DNA from: Chrysomallon squamiferum
Lineage: Eukaryota > Mollusca > Gastropoda > Neomphalida > Peltospiridae
Assembly: GCA_012295275.1 (NCBI GenBank)
Contig: CM022671.1
Span: 32,681,927-32,745,926 of the forward strand
Reading direction: 5' to 3'
DNA: 64,000 nucleotides
Shown: one piece after another, positions 36,136-50,917 of the stretch
Position numbering within the stretch: the first letter of the stretch is position 1
Layout: each line of letters starts with the position of its first letter
Program-made: the position numbers and the translations under genes
Notes under the pieces: generated by a model
What the model was told of the DNA's origin: nothing
Database searches by the model: none
What the model saw: the letters and a program-made list of their open reading frames with translations, nothing else

Positions 36136-37403
36136 TAGCATTGTGCAGTGCAGGAAATCCACAAAGCTGTCTTCAGAAATAAAGTATAAACATGGCGTAT
36201 AAAAATAAAATTGTTTATTTTGGAGAAAACAAATATAAATCGGTATGACTAGCCGCTTTAGCAGTTGAATAATAATAAAAAAAAATGAAATGAAGTCTGC
36301 GTTCAGTAGGTGACCGCTAATCTAAGGGACATATCCAATGAAGAACAATCGGGACTCGGAAAATGTCCGTACATCTTAGGTTGTCGATGATCAGTGAGGA
36401 TCACAGTATTTTTTGACCTGGCTGAGTCTCGATAATTTGCATCCATTTTAACTCTGGCTTAACTCTAAGGAAATATCAAACTTATTGGTTATAGTGGACT
36501 TCTTACACTGTATTAGGATAAAATACAAAATTATTACTTAACGAATGATGTCACACGTAAAATGTTCATTATTATTAGTGTAAAAGTGTAGTCAATGTTT
36601 TTCTTTTTTTCCCCTACATGATCACTTGCAGCTAGTGTTCGTGAATAATAATTTTATAAAAATTTACCTCGTTTAAAGTTTCATTTATTCTAATGCGTTG
36701 GTCTGAACGATAGAGACAACTGCAATAGTTATAAAGAATTGTGAATGTTTCAGATTAAAAAATAAAACATTTCTCTTTACTAGTCATGACAAGGCTACAT
36801 ATACAAAATAAGAAATTTACACACCTATATATTTATATCTCTAATGTCTCTGTGTATGTGTATATGTATGTATGTTCGTGCATATATGTGTATTTGTGTG
36901 CATGTACCAATGTGTGTGTATCTAGCTAGGTGTGTGTGTGTGTGCATGTGTGTGTATGTGTTTAATTGTGTTCAGGTGTGCATGAGTACGTGTATATATG
37001 TGCGAGTGTGTATGTATATTTGTGTATTTGTAAACGACTCCATAATGTATAATTCTAATAATAATAATTAATAATGTCACATTTAGGATATTATACTTTA
37101 TAACTCGAAACATACTACCAGTGTTTTAGGAAATCGGAATCACGTGATGGTTTTTGTCTTCTGCTCATTTTAAAAATGTAATGAAACGGTAATGACTTTA
37201 TACAATTTCAGCACAAATTTTGTAAATAACAATAACATGAATACTATTTTATGCAAATGAATGAGGATTTTTCGCGTTGCTGGCATTCTGTCACTTAAGT
37301 ATTTTACGTAAATGAGTAACTAATATGTTTGCTTCTTTAACAGATCTATTCGAGTTCATTGCGAAAAAGGAAAAGAAAAAGGACGAAAGAAAGGATAAAA
37401 GCC

Positions 37404-38046
37404 ATGAATATTGTAATTAAGAATTACGTATCTGTGCAGCTAATAATTATAGTTATGCTGTCAGTCTCTGCTTTCCAGTTTGTCTTTGTGCAGGCAAATA
37501 AAAAAGAAATAAACATAACCAAAAGTCATTATGTTACTAGATCTGACAAGGCTCTTCCAGGTTGGTTACAAAGTCTCTCTCTCTGTCTCTCTCTCTAAAA
37601 GACACATGCAGATACACACACAAACACACATACCCAGACACACAAACATATACAAACGCACACACAAATACACACATACACACTACTATACACATAATAG
37701 ATACATACTCTCTTACATACACATATAGAATAACTAATAATCTTAATGTTTATGAGTTGGAGTGAAATAATATAGGATAAAAATTATGTGACATACACTG
37801 ATATTGGATGGATGTATGAAACAATGTTCTAAGATTTCTCGACAGCCAGTGGACATCGGAGTGCCGGAGGTGAGGTGTCACCTAGGGAATCTGCTGTTTA
37901 TTAAGTCATAGCTGAAATATTTTGTCCTGTACATTGTCTGTGTGCAGAGTTTAATTTAGTGTACAAAATATTTGTCTAAATATGGACAAATCTAATCAGA
38001 TTTGACTGCTAGTATATTTGTATGTATGTATGTATATATATATATA

Positions 38047-38128
<82 letters not shown>

Positions 38129-39581
38129 GCATTCGCTGTATCAAATGACAAGATATGATGACTAGAACAAATTCTATGTTTTTGACGGAAATGTATTTAC
38201 TTCGGTAGTTTACTTGTGATTTATATATAATTATACCTTGTTCAAAGTTACTTCTTTTTACTTAATTGAAGATGAAGATCTTATAAGACCACCTCATAAT
38301 TTTTTTTTAGTAAATTGTTGTTATTTAAGAACTTTTTAAAACATTAGGGGTATTATACTAGTTTCAAGAGCTATGAGCTAACGGTTAATTTTCTTTATTT
38401 TTACGAATTATTTAGGAATGCAGGATAAAAGAAATAACTGGTTATTGCGTAGTGATGTCAACTTTATCCTGCACAGATTGAATGGTCTGATGCTGCTCGA
38501 CACAGCCTCGCTGAATCCGGCGATTCTTACCTTCGAAGGATAAAGCTGATATCTTGGCATAGCAATCAGTTATTCCAAATTTCTTTCGTTTTTTCGTTTT
38601 TTATTAGACGTTTCAGAAAATAACTTAAATAATCAACTTTTCTTTCATTGTTTCTTATAACATTTTTTTGTACATTTTATTTTAGGTATCATTCTATCTT
38701 TTTTGGTACACTATAGAACTGCAATGCCCAATTCAGGTTTGGATCAGGGTTTAATAATTTATATCGTACAAGGATCTTACCAGGATGCTGTGAACGATTT
38801 CAAAAAGTTTCGGCCTCGAAGGATTCAACAAAACGAAGACTTATTAACGTATGTATTTGATTAACAAAAACATGAAAATGTATCATTAAAGTCAAAGAAA
38901 ATGCTGTTGCTGCTAACGATGATACTAGTACTACTGCTACTAGAACTACTACCACTACAACCACGACTACTACTACTACTATAAGAAATGACTACTATTA
39001 TAACAGCTGCTTCTACGAATAAACAGAAAGAAAATGAAACAACATTCAACCAGAGATACAAAGTTTAAACAAAATTTTAAATCTTTGGCTGTATATATTT
39101 GAGAAAGTATCGTCAAACATCCCATTATAAAGACTATTATTTGTAAACGATATAATCTGATATAATAATAGTGATGATGATAATAATAATAATTTTTATT
39201 TTGTAAAGACTGGTACGTTTTTGAATGAACGGGACGTAAAAGCAAAACCCTAAGATCATACACGGGGTAGAAACAAGAGTATACATATCACTTATAATTT
39301 CACAATAATGCACACAAACACACACGTGTAATATTATGAACGGTAAAAGAAACAGGAGTGTACGCCATATAATTAAATAAATTATAATTAAAAATAAGTT
39401 TACACTAAGAATTTTACTATTTGTCCTTTTCAGAGGACAGCTTGCGTCTAATCAGATAATAAAAGTTAGAAGTATAAACGGGAAGATGACGAAGGCGATG
39501 TTGGCGATTGAAGCCACACTGAAAGGATTGAAGTTTATTAAGAGATACTTTTACTACATGAAAAATGAAAAATCCAGATAA
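37404..39581 (+). CDS. Locus H: small secreted protein with extended C-terminus
   Basis: Exons are 37404-37560, 38686-38848 and 39434-39581, phases 1 and 2, encoding 155 residues. The signal peptide, NIT sequon and exon 2 signature (GSYQDAVNDFKKFRPRRIQQ) are intact. In exon 3 the six bases AGTTAA present in the sister copies are missing. The usual stop is therefore lost and the protein runs on as RYFYYMKNEKSR before a new stop, six residues longer than G. It is the last well-preserved copy of the array. Confidence 0.78.
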
Positions 39582-39639
39582 AAAAAATTGTGCTTTTGTT
39601 TTTGTTCTTTTTCACTACATAATTAAATATTTTTGTTAA

Positions 39640-40100
39640 TGTTGGATCTTATATGTTGATAGTATAGTTGTATTTTGTGTGTTGATAGTGTAGCTGTATT
39701 TTGTATGTTGATAGTGTAGTTATATTTTGTACGTTGATAGTGCAGTTGTATTTTGTAACTTGATAGTGCATTGCTATTTAGTATATTGATATTGTATTAT
39801 ACATTCTGATTGTGTAGTGGTATTTTGTATCTTGATAGTGTCGTTGTATTTAGTAAGTTGATAGTGTACTTGTATTTTGTACATTGATAGTATTGTTGTA
39901 TTTAGTATGCTCATAGTGTAGTTGTATTTTGTAAGTTGATAGTGTAGTTGTATTTTGCCTGTTGATAATGAAGTTTTATTTTGTATGTTGATAGTGTAGT
40001 TGTATTTTGTATGTTGATAGTGTAGTTGTATTTAGTATGTTGCTAGTGAAGTTGTATTTTGTATGTTGATAGTGAAGTTGTATTTTGTATGTTGATAGTT
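39640..40100. repeat. 26-bp minisatellite after locus H
   Basis: About 17 variant units of the same repeat as after locus G. The array gives way directly to a different degenerate repeat at about 40100. Confidence 0.9.
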
Positions 40101-40761
40101 GAAAGCACACATACAAATAGACGTACATACACATTTTTACATAGATACGATAAATTTACACATATAATATGATAAACAAGACACATACATAGGTTATGAT
40201 AAATTCGACAAATATAAATATGATAAATTGGATACAACTATACAATACGATAATTTTGAACACAAACACAGTAGGATAAAACGGATACACACACATACAT
40301 ACATATATACATACATGTCCAGTTCTACAATAAAATAAATTAGAACAGGTACATACACTATGATAAATCAAATATGAAATACAATATGATAAACGGGACA
40401 CACAGATGCAGTATGATAACGTCGACTCGTAAGTATACACCGATAAACTGGACATATATAAATATGATAAATTGGAAATATATCTCTACTATATTATACA
40501 TGGTATAACTAGATATATTCTGATGAACTGGACTCATATGGGCTGTTCCACTGTGACTGACGTTGGATTCGGAGGGACTGGAGATCATTCCAGTTGCTCT
40601 GATTGTTAGAATCGAATCACCAGGAATTGCCCATGATCAGATCAGTTTATCGAATATTTATGAACTGATGGCTAAACAGAAATATGTGTCTGATGGATGT
40701 TAAATGCTATATCTATAGGTATCTGCTTCTCTGTCTATCTGACTGTCTGTCGGTCTGTCTG

Positions 40762-40854
<93 letters not shown>

Positions 40855-41130
40855 ACCAAACACACACACCCAGACACATACACACAGATACATGGACACG
40901 GATATACAATGTGATAAACTGGACACATATTTACAATATGATAAATTGTACACATATATACAATATGATAAATTGTACACATATATAATATATAATTTTG
41001 GCACGTATATACAGAATGATAAACTGGACAGGTGAACAATCTGGACTAATATATATATTTTGGTAAGTTGGATACTTTCTTACAATATGATAAACTGGAA
41101 ACATATATAAAATATGTACAATACATACAG
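40100..41130. repeat. Degenerate ~30-40 bp repeat (ATATGATAAA-TGGACAC type)
   Basis: Many spaced copies of the core ATATGATAAACTGGACACAT on the plus strand are interrupted by a perfect (TATC)n block at 40764-40853. Minus-strand reading frames rich in Tyr, Ile and Cys follow the repeat period and are not genes. Confidence 0.85.
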
Positions 41131-41639
41131 TGTAATAAAATTGCTCCTCTGCTACCATTTATCAAAATATCAACAAACATATCATCATTCAAGTTGCAAA
41201 TAATCAGAAAATAATATTCTTAAACACCTTATGATTTAATTTTGAAAATTCTGACGATTATATTCAGAATAATACTGTCCGTTACCTCTTCCCAGTTGAC
41301 CAGTTATGCTGAAAACAAATGTTCCTAGTTTGTAATGACAGTATACACATTATAAGAAGAAAAACATTCTTTTGTTTCAGATCCAAAAATAAATATTAAC
41401 ATAAAAACATGTGTACGAGTGTGTCAACGTACATACCTACATCGATCCATCCATCATGCAAGTGGCAAGGTTAACAAGAACACCAGATTCTGGACGTATT
41501 GTTATAGATTACATGCCATCCTGTATTCAGAGAACCTTGGCGGTTAAATCTGTCACACGTTTATGTAAGGATGTGTCAAATAAATTGACATTTAAAAAAA
41601 AAGGTCTACGTGAATTCATTAAATAGTATTAACGCTTAG

Positions 41640-42702
41640 ACATCACTACGTATGAGACTTTTTGCCTTTCCTTTCTCTCATGTCCAGTCAACAGAAATTG
41701 GGGTCATTGTGAAAAACAAAAAATTATAAAAAAATCATAGGTAACGATGTCGGTTGGTTGTAGAGTTACTATCTCAATCGCTCTCTCTTTAACTCCTTGT
41801 CTATATCTTTCTCTATACCTGTCCGTCTCTCTATCTCTCAGTATGTCTGTCTCTCTCTCTCGCTCTCTGTCACATTCAAAAACATAAATGCACCTGCACA
41901 TGTACACATACGAAATTCTTTGTATGACTTCCAGTAACTGTTATAGGATAATAGATTACTTAAGGCTTCACTGTATCAGAGGTTGTGTAAAACACTTTTG
42001 AAAGATTTTTACCGATAGCTGGTCAGCATGAGAGTCTAGCAGTGATGAATACAATTCTTTGCTCTAAAATTTGCTTCTAAGGTCTCTAAAACTATCTGCA
42101 GTCTAATCAAACGTACACAAAATATTTATTTCTAAATCCAGATACAAGTATAATTAGCTACGACTGTTAGCCTTCATGTAGGCGTACAGACGTACGCGTA
42201 CACACGCATGTGTATAAACGCAAAAGAAGAAACATATTTCATCAAACTCATAACAATAATCAGATCTGTTATTGATGACTTCACGTTACTTATTTTCTTC
42301 AAATGTTTTTATTTTGTATATTTTATATATTATGTGTCCTTATTAATTATTTAAAGCCGTATCAAAAAAAAAAAAAAAATAATAATAATAATAATAATAA
42401 ATAAATAAAAGAAAATATATATAAAATAAATAAATAAAATAAAACAACAACAACAAAAATAATAATAATAATAATAATAATAATATATATATATATAAAA
42501 AATAATCCTAACTTGAAACTGAGCCGCGGACAGATCTTTTAATGCATTAAATGACTCCAAGAAAAATGAATCCTGTTTCGTTTAAAAGAATACAAGAAAA
42601 TGATACGGTAATTATTTAAATAATAAATGAAAATTAAATTTAAATTGAATCATTAAAGTAAAAAAATTTCTGATTTTAATGATGATTATAATAATAATAA
42701 AA

Positions 42703-42741
<39 letters not shown>

Positions 42742-43172
42742 GAGTAGTAGTAGCAGTAGCAGCAGTAGTAGCAGTAATAGGAGTAATAATAATGATGATA
42801 TTAATAACAGTATAGTAGTAACAATTTGCTAAAGCACTCTCACACACACAAATATACACATGTACAAAAGTAATAAAATAAACAGGAATATGTATACGTC
42901 ATTTAGGTAACAAAACTTCACACCAAGAACTGCGATGTTTGTTTTCAGTGAAAAGCTGAAGATAACATTTTAATAAAAGTTTTTTTTTTAAAATAGTGAA
43001 AAACGTACGAATGCGGCAATGTGGTTGTTTAAAAAAAATAAATAAATAAATAAAACAAAAGAAAAATAAATAAATAAAAGAAAAACACCAAGATAAACAA
43101 TCTGTTGTTCTTTGTTTTCTCTTTCAATACTCAGTTATCTTCTTCTTTTTTTTATTGTTAAAATGTGATTAC

Positions 43173-43208
<36 letters not shown>

Positions 43209-43260
43209 CTGTTAATGTTAGATTGTTTATGTATTGTTGTATTTTGTGAGTTTTGTGTTT
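41640..43260 (+). pseudogene. Locus I: heavily decayed family relic
   Basis: An exon 1 relic at about 41655-41745 (TTTTTGCCTTTCC, then GTCGGTTGGTTGTAG and a CT-rich tract) matches the end of exon 1 and its donor region. An intron block at about 42095-42160 matches the 'acaaaatatttatttctaaat' region of C-H. An exon 2 relic at about 42510-42606 reads SFKRIQEN, compare RRIQQNEDLLT. An exon 3 relic begins after ttttcag at 42947 and is followed by recognisable 3' sequence to about 43260. All exons are broken by indels and stops. This copy is far older than C-H. Confidence 0.7.
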
Positions 43261-43264
43261 TACT

Positions 43265-43820
43265 GTTGAGATTTTTATTCTGAGCAACGTTGAAAAGAGA
43301 CAAGTAGCCAGGAATCTGAGATCCTTGCAAGATATAGCCCCAGATTCTGAAAAATCTCTTTCTAAAATTTATTTGCTAATAATTCCGTTTCGTTTGTCGT
43401 TTTTCGATTTCTGCGAAGATTTGAAATTGAATATTTGTTGCTAAACTGAATATTTTATTTTTCAAAATGCTCTATGACGGTGTCTGTATTAGATTCACAC
43501 TTGCAACAGTGTCTGTGGCTGTCTAACAAGAAGAAATGAGAACTCTGCGAAAGATAGAGGTGTCTCTCTGATGCAAGCTCCGGGATCATCAAGTGTTGTC
43601 TGTATGTTTGAACTAAGATCACTAAGATATTCAAAAACCATGCATAAGCCGAAACAGTAAATTTTTCATAAATAACAGTATGATTAATATTTCCCTTGAA
43701 TCGTCCTAAAGTGTTTTATAAAAATGTGGAATTAAAACGTATATACACATACAAACATACATACATAAATAAATATACATGAATGTATGTATGCATGTAT
43801 GTATATGTATATGTGTGTGT

Positions 43821-43857
<37 letters not shown>

Positions 43858-44440
43858 ACTGAAAATTGTATTTGCTAAAAGAAAGTGTAACTACTCATAT
43901 TTATCTTCTTTCTTAATCATAACGTAGTCTCATTAATATTTTATTTTACTATTTATTTTCAAAAAGAAAGCAGAATTTAAACCTTATTATCATAAGAATT
44001 TAATTACGTGATTTCCACTCGTTCGCCGTATTTTTCGTATTTTAATTTTTTAAGTTTAATGGGGTTTTTTTATTTGGTTTTTTTCGTCTGTTTTTGCTCA
44101 GTAAACATTAATATTTGGTAAATTATCGACGTAGCTATGAATTTTATTTGTTTGTTTCTGCGATTACGAAACAATAACAAACAGCTGTGTTTGTATATTT
44201 TTTCATTTTGGAATGAAAACTTTATGACGCAACACTATTATTAATGTTCTGTTTATAATTCATTGCAGTGTTTTATTTCCTTAACATATGGTTTCAGTTG
44301 TTTTTTTGTTTATTATTATTTTTATGTAAATAATTTTATATACATATAATTTAAATATTGTTACGACATAGCTCGAAATGAAAGTACAAAGCGAACCATG
44401 AACAACATCACACACACACACACACACACACACGCGCGCG
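43265..44440. other. Intergenic sequence, no gene recognised
   Basis: It contains a short GT repeat at 43815-43855, a CA/CG repeat at 44408-44450 and AT-rich sequence. No supported exon. Confidence 0.5.
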
Positions 44441-44449
44441 CACGCACAT

Positions 44450-45079
44450 ACAATGGAACCTTGACTTATGAGTGCACCAACTTACGAGTTTTCTGAATTA
44501 CGAGCGAGCTTCAGATACGCCGCCGCTAGTTGTTGCAACGAACAACACAATATGTGCCCAGCATCCCGCGTCTCACTCTTATTTCACGTGGGTACCTCGT
44601 CTTGGAAGCATCTCTGATGTGTTATGCTAGAGTTTTGCGCAGTATTTTGACAAATTTCTTTTTTCTGACAATGGACCATACAAAATTGAGTGCAAAAGAC
44701 AGTGCTGAGTAGAAAAAGTGGATGTTGTCCATTGAATTAAAGCATGAAATCATAGAAAGACATGAGCGAGGTGTGCATGTAGTCGACTTGGCTTGACAGT
44801 ACGAGAATAGTACAAACTCGTCCAGTCTCCTCCACCTCCGTCACCATTTTCAGATTGGCCAACTTGTCTGATATCCAAGTTAAATACACTTTACAAAACC
44901 AATTTATTTGTTTACATTCACTTTTATTATTATTTTAGTTTATACAACATTTGTTATTTATAAATACATTTTTCTTATTGAAAAACAAGTTACAAAATTA
45001 CTGGGATAGTTTGGGGGCTGGAACGGATTAATGGTATTTCAATTAATTTCAACTGAGAAAATTGATTTGATATGCGAGC

Positions 45080-45084
<5 letters not shown>
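44450..45084 (+). mobile_element. TcMar-Tigger DNA transposon remnant, internally deleted
   Basis: The left end GGAACCTTGACTTATGAGTG, then ACTTACGAGTTTT and ATTACGAGC, has the 'cttaCGAG' character of Tigger terminal repeats. From 44671 a transposase start reads MDHTKLSAKDSAE, stop, then MLSIELKHEIIERHERGVHV and VDLA, the N-terminal DNA-binding region of Tigger transposases, before decaying. Near the other end GGCTGGAACGGATTAATGG and AAAATTGATTTGATATGCGA match the right subterminal region of this group. The terminal part is missing because a (GA)n tract begins there. The central DDE region is deleted. Confidence 0.75.

Positions 45085-45157
<73 letters not shown>
45085..45157. repeat. (GA)n microsatellite truncating the Tigger right end
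   Basis: About 72 bases of GA sit exactly where the right terminal inverted repeat would be expected. Confidence 0.95.
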
Positions 45158-45159
<2 letters not shown>

Positions 45160-45732
45160 ATAAAATTGACAAATATCGTATTTTCGGAGATTAGCTCAAA
45201 ACGGGGTTACAGTTCTGAAAAGCGGAGGAACTGGGACAAAAACAAGTTCAAGAATTAGAACATTTTATGTAGTTAGGATCTTTTTCATGTATGTGTATAT
45301 ATGTTTTATGTGTGTGTGTATATGTGCGTATGTATGTGTGCTTGTATGTATGTATGTTTGTGTGTGTGTGTATATACCTGAATATGTTTATATTTGTATA
45401 AATATATATATACACACACACACACACACATACACACACAATTTTATATTTATATTTGTTTGTCAGGTAGATTTGTCTTTCTGTGTGAATGTGTATGAGT
45501 ATAATTAAATAAATAAATTAAAAAAATATATATATATTTAAATAAATAAATAAATAAATAAATATACATTATACAGCACTATAGAAGTATCAGTTCGTTA
45601 CATCTGTCAACACTGACACTGACATAACATATTCATTTCAAACGAAACAAACAAAAAAATAATTATCATATTTGTACCAGTCTATAAACAGAGAGAAACA
45701 AATAAATAGATTTTTTTTGGAAGCAAACAGCA

Positions 45733-47148
<1,416 letters not shown>

Positions 47149-47180
47149 ACTTTCGGGGATAAATTTTTGAGAGAAAGAAA

Positions 47181-47186
47181 AATAAA
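47181..47186 (+). terminator. Poly(A) signal of locus J
   Basis: AATAAA lies 33 bases after the stop codon. Confidence 0.5.
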
Positions 47187-47449
47187 GTAACATCAATTTA
47201 AAGTGTGTGTTTTAAAATTATCATTGGTTTTAATTGTTTTCTTTTTTCTGTTGTGTTTTTTTTTAATGGTGGGATCTATCAGAGTCAGTCACTGAAATGG
47301 ACTTTTTCCCGTTCTAGATAATTCACCGTCACTAATTTATTCAAAGTGTAGGGGATGGATGTCCCTTAAAAAAACTGCTAGGTTTGTCATTTGAAAATGG
47401 TTAATATTAAAATGGATTTTAGATACATTTTAGTAGAGATTAATATGAT

Positions 47450-47810
47450 TTTTTTGGTGTAGTCGTAAAATGTCTGATATCGCGATTTCACAAACCCCGT
47501 GAGATGCCGCTGACGAGACTCGAACGTATGGCACCCATTCGCCCGAACGCCAGTACCTTTCGGCAATCAAGACGACCCTAAAAAGGTTGCTCAGTAACCC
47601 AGGGTAATCATGGTTTCCCACGAAGCACGCCGTTCTTTTGTCTATCGTCATTTCTGCGTGAAAGAAACCTGGAAACAGCACGACTATTCTCCGAAGGCGG
47701 TCGACATTACTCAATAATCGAGGGTAATCATGGCTTCCCAAGAAGCACACAGTTCTTTATCATGTTTGCGCGCATCTATTTTTTTGAGGAAACCTGGAAC
47801 TGGCATGTAT
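47450..47810 (-). mobile_element. tRNA-derived SINE remnant with a duplicated body
   Basis: On the minus strand a tRNA-like head carries TTGCCGAAAGGTACTGG (A-box side) and GTTCGAGTCTC (B box, 47515-47525). A roughly 115-120 base segment is present twice in tandem: GGGTAATCATGG followed by TTCCCACGAAGCACGCCGTT, and again GGGTAATCATGG followed by CTTCCCAAGAAGCACACAG. Each copy is followed by an 'AAACCTGGAA' motif. The apparent long minus-strand ORF (47430-47750) simply crosses this element. Confidence 0.6.
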
Positions 47811-48004
47811 GAATTTTAGGATTTGAATATTGTCTGTGTGTATGTGTGTGTGTGTGATGAAAAAATATAAAAAAAAAAAAAAAAAAGAAAAAGAAAAAAA
47901 GATATAAAGAAAATGTTGGTGTAAATACTGTTAACTTAGATCAAGAACTCTCACTGCAAATTGTATTTATTTAAAATACAACAAAACTTTTTAATAGTTT
48001 TTTT

Positions 48005-48440
48005 TTAAGGTTTGAAATAGAACTGACTGATACGCGTCTTTCCATCTTTCTGTTCAGTTACATTCATGATTGCATTTACATCTGGGTTGCTTTCGGTTTC
48101 TACTAACACAAAGTCAGTAGTGCCGGATCGGCCTCTGTAAATAAGAGAACAAAATTAAAATATTCTATACTTGTTATGGTTTAGACATATAAATAAACAA
48201 TTCTAATAACGGGTACTGGTTAAACGCTCGTCAAAACTTTGGCAATTTAAATAACGAACGTAGGCAAAATCAGTTATAAGGACACCATTATTAAACAGTA
48301 TATTATTATTATTATTATTATTACTATTATTATTATTATTATTATTAATTGTTTATTACAATTATGCTTTCCATTCCTCTAAAAACAAAGTAAATTTTTG
48401 AATAATTACAATACTCCACACTCGAAAACATACACCCACC

Positions 48441-48480
<40 letters not shown>

Positions 48481-49698
48481 AACAACATTTTTAAACTGCT
48501 ATGTTAAATCAAAGTCACAAAACAACTCATATTTATTTAATGGCTAAAACGTATTACCAGTTATATTATAGGAATGTGTACGTCTTACCTTACCTCATGC
48601 GGATTGGTTACTCTGATAATGTTGCTAAGACCCAGATTATAAAATATTTTCAAAGCAAATTTGTAATCGCCATGTCCTTCGTATTTGACTAAGGAATAGT
48701 TAACGGTGGCTTCCAGTTCTATCAGATGGAAATGTTTTTTCATTTCTTGGTACCAGGTTGTATCTAAAGTAAAGATGTTAATTAAAAAAAAAAAAAAAAA
48801 AAAAACTTGGTGCGGAGCAGATAAAACACTGGTTGTAGTGTTTTGTGTTCTATTTTTAAATCGTTGTGGAGATTGGAGAAGATAAAAATCATTTGGAAAA
48901 TTAACAAAAGTATTTACACATTTAACTTTCAGTGAATTTTAGAGGATGTGGTTATATCCACGAGCCTTTTCCAGTCAAGCAATATAAAATAAAATAGGTC
49001 GACTTAATAAATGTCATTTAAAACCACACTTAAAACCGAGTTTCAGGCCGTAAAATTTATAAAATTTGTAACTGATAACAAAATTGATAAACTGTCTCCA
49101 TATGCACAAACTTTTACTGTATAGGTAGGTACCTGTACCAACTTAAGAAACACACTTGACTACATAGCTAAGTATGCAGACCAATGTGTTTGATAGTTGA
49201 CTTATATATATATCTAAATAAATATACATATAAAGACCAATGAAATATTGACTATATAGCTAAATATATCGACGAACGAACTATTCTGATTACATGGCTA
49301 AATATATCGACTAGTGAGAGGCTTTGACTAAACAGCTAAATACATCAATCAAAGAAATACTTTGATTACATAGGAAAATACATTAGCCTTTGAAATCTTG
49401 GACTTTATATATCTGTCTGTGTAGATTATTTGATTAGGTAGCTAAATACATCACCATATGAAATATGAGACCTAATTTTTGAAATTACGCAAAAGAATGC
49501 CAATCAGAATATATGATACATGTAATCATGTTAACACACTAGATATTCATTAACCTTTTTGTTTTATTTTGAAGTGTAACATGGAGGTTTATTATAAGGA
49601 TAGAAACAATATCTAACATTATCATTTACTTAGTCTCACACCTGATCTGTGAAGAAGGTTGAAATAGGGACGATTCAGCCCTAGTGTTTTCATTATCA

Positions 49699-49746
<48 letters not shown>

Positions 49747-50286
49747 CACACACACACACACACACACACAAACAGACATACACATTTTTTTAAAAGAACT
49801 GAACAACAAAAAAAGAAACACCTGAAAATAAATAATAAAATTAAATAAATAAATAAACACCATTTCAATATGTGCAGTTTCAGAGGGATACATAAATTTG
49901 ATACTGATATATTATAAAATATTTCCACTTGCACCATTGTTTTGTCAAATACGTATCACTGACTCCACAGAAATACAGAAAGAGAAAATTAAAAAGTATG
50001 GGAACACCGTCCCTCATTTTCATCATTGGTCGTAATGACAAAAATGTTGATCCTGGTTCTTTGTAGACTGGTACCCAATTACTTTTTGATATTTTATATG
50101 TATCTATGTATGTATGTATGCATGCATATATGGATGAAGTGGGAGCGTGTGTGTGTGCGTGTGTGTTTTGTAGGTGTAGTTACTTTTAGAATTCACTAAA
50201 TGATGAACACCTGACTTACTTTCACTCTCCGTGAAAATGATTTCAACACAAAGAATCACAAACACAATAGCCAGAGAAAACTTCAT
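48005..50286 (-). CDS. Locus K: divergent small secreted family member on the minus strand, intact
   Basis: Exon 1 (50220-50286) gives the signal peptide MKFSLAIVFVILCVEIIF. Exon 2 is 48589-48763 and exon 3 is 48005-48134. Phases are 1 and 2, total 123 residues. Exon 1's MKFSL start matches locus A. Exon 2 ends with EGHGDYKFALKIFYNLG, the counterpart of the G-S-x-D-A-x-x-x-F motif, and is longer at its N-terminal side. Exon 3 reads TTDFVLVETESNPDVNAIMN and ends RISQFYFKP. Two donors five bases apart (GAG/gtaag/gtaag) exist at the end of exon 2; only the downstream one (intron from 48588) keeps the frame. The mature chain lacks cysteine. It is transcribed divergently from the LYRM9-like gene, 0.6 kb apart. 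Confidence 0.75.
49150..49460. repeat. Degenerate ~50 bp repeat in intron 1 of locus K
   Basis: Spaced copies of TAGCTAAATATATCGAC and close variants, about six units. Confidence 0.7.
49699..49770. repeat. (CA)n microsatellite in intron 1 of locus K
   Basis: About 72 bases with one interruption. Confidence 0.98.
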
Positions 50287-50359
50287 CGTTTTAATATAAC
50301 ATGCGGTTTCACTTTTTCGTAATATATTACCATACATATATATATATATATTTTTTTTT

Positions 50360-50394
<35 letters not shown>

Positions 50395-50917
50395 AAATAT
50401 AATAACGGAAAAATAGATATTTCAGTATAACTTTGTCATCTCATAAACAGATGTTATAGACGTAAAATGTTATAGAAATTAACAGTGTCGCGCGAGAAAC
50501 TATAATGTGACACACTCACACTGTAAACAACATAAGACGAGGCCTAAATCATTTTATGAATGAAAACATTTTTAGTTTATACAATTGTATTAGTGAATAT
50601 TATTATTATTATTAAGCAAAATATATTCTTATTTGGAATAGAAATAATCAGAAATCAACCAAAATGAGGGTATGTAAAAAAAAATGGCAGAAATACAACG
50701 ATAAACACATTATTATTCGTTCAGTAACCAACTATTACTACTACTACTATTGCTACCATCATTACAGTACTGTAACTATTTTACCCGCTCCTCTATCTAG
50801 GGGAGACAATCGGAATTACAACTGACGGGAAAGCTCTCCTGTTTAACAACATAGTGCAGCATGTATGCTAAGACCGACTTTGAGTAAGAATTTATTACGT
50901 GAATATTCAGTTTTGTT

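Noticed and set aside
35905-36162. Periodic Tyr/Thr/Leu protein on the minus strand
   Set aside because: Three 26-base minisatellite units make 78 bases, which gives a 26-residue periodic frame by arithmetic alone.
41411-41626. 71-codon plus-strand frame
   Set aside because: No splice context, no family features, and it overlaps no conserved block of the array.
47430-47750. 106-codon minus-strand frame
   Set aside because: It crosses a tRNA-derived SINE and its duplicated body; no independent coding signal.
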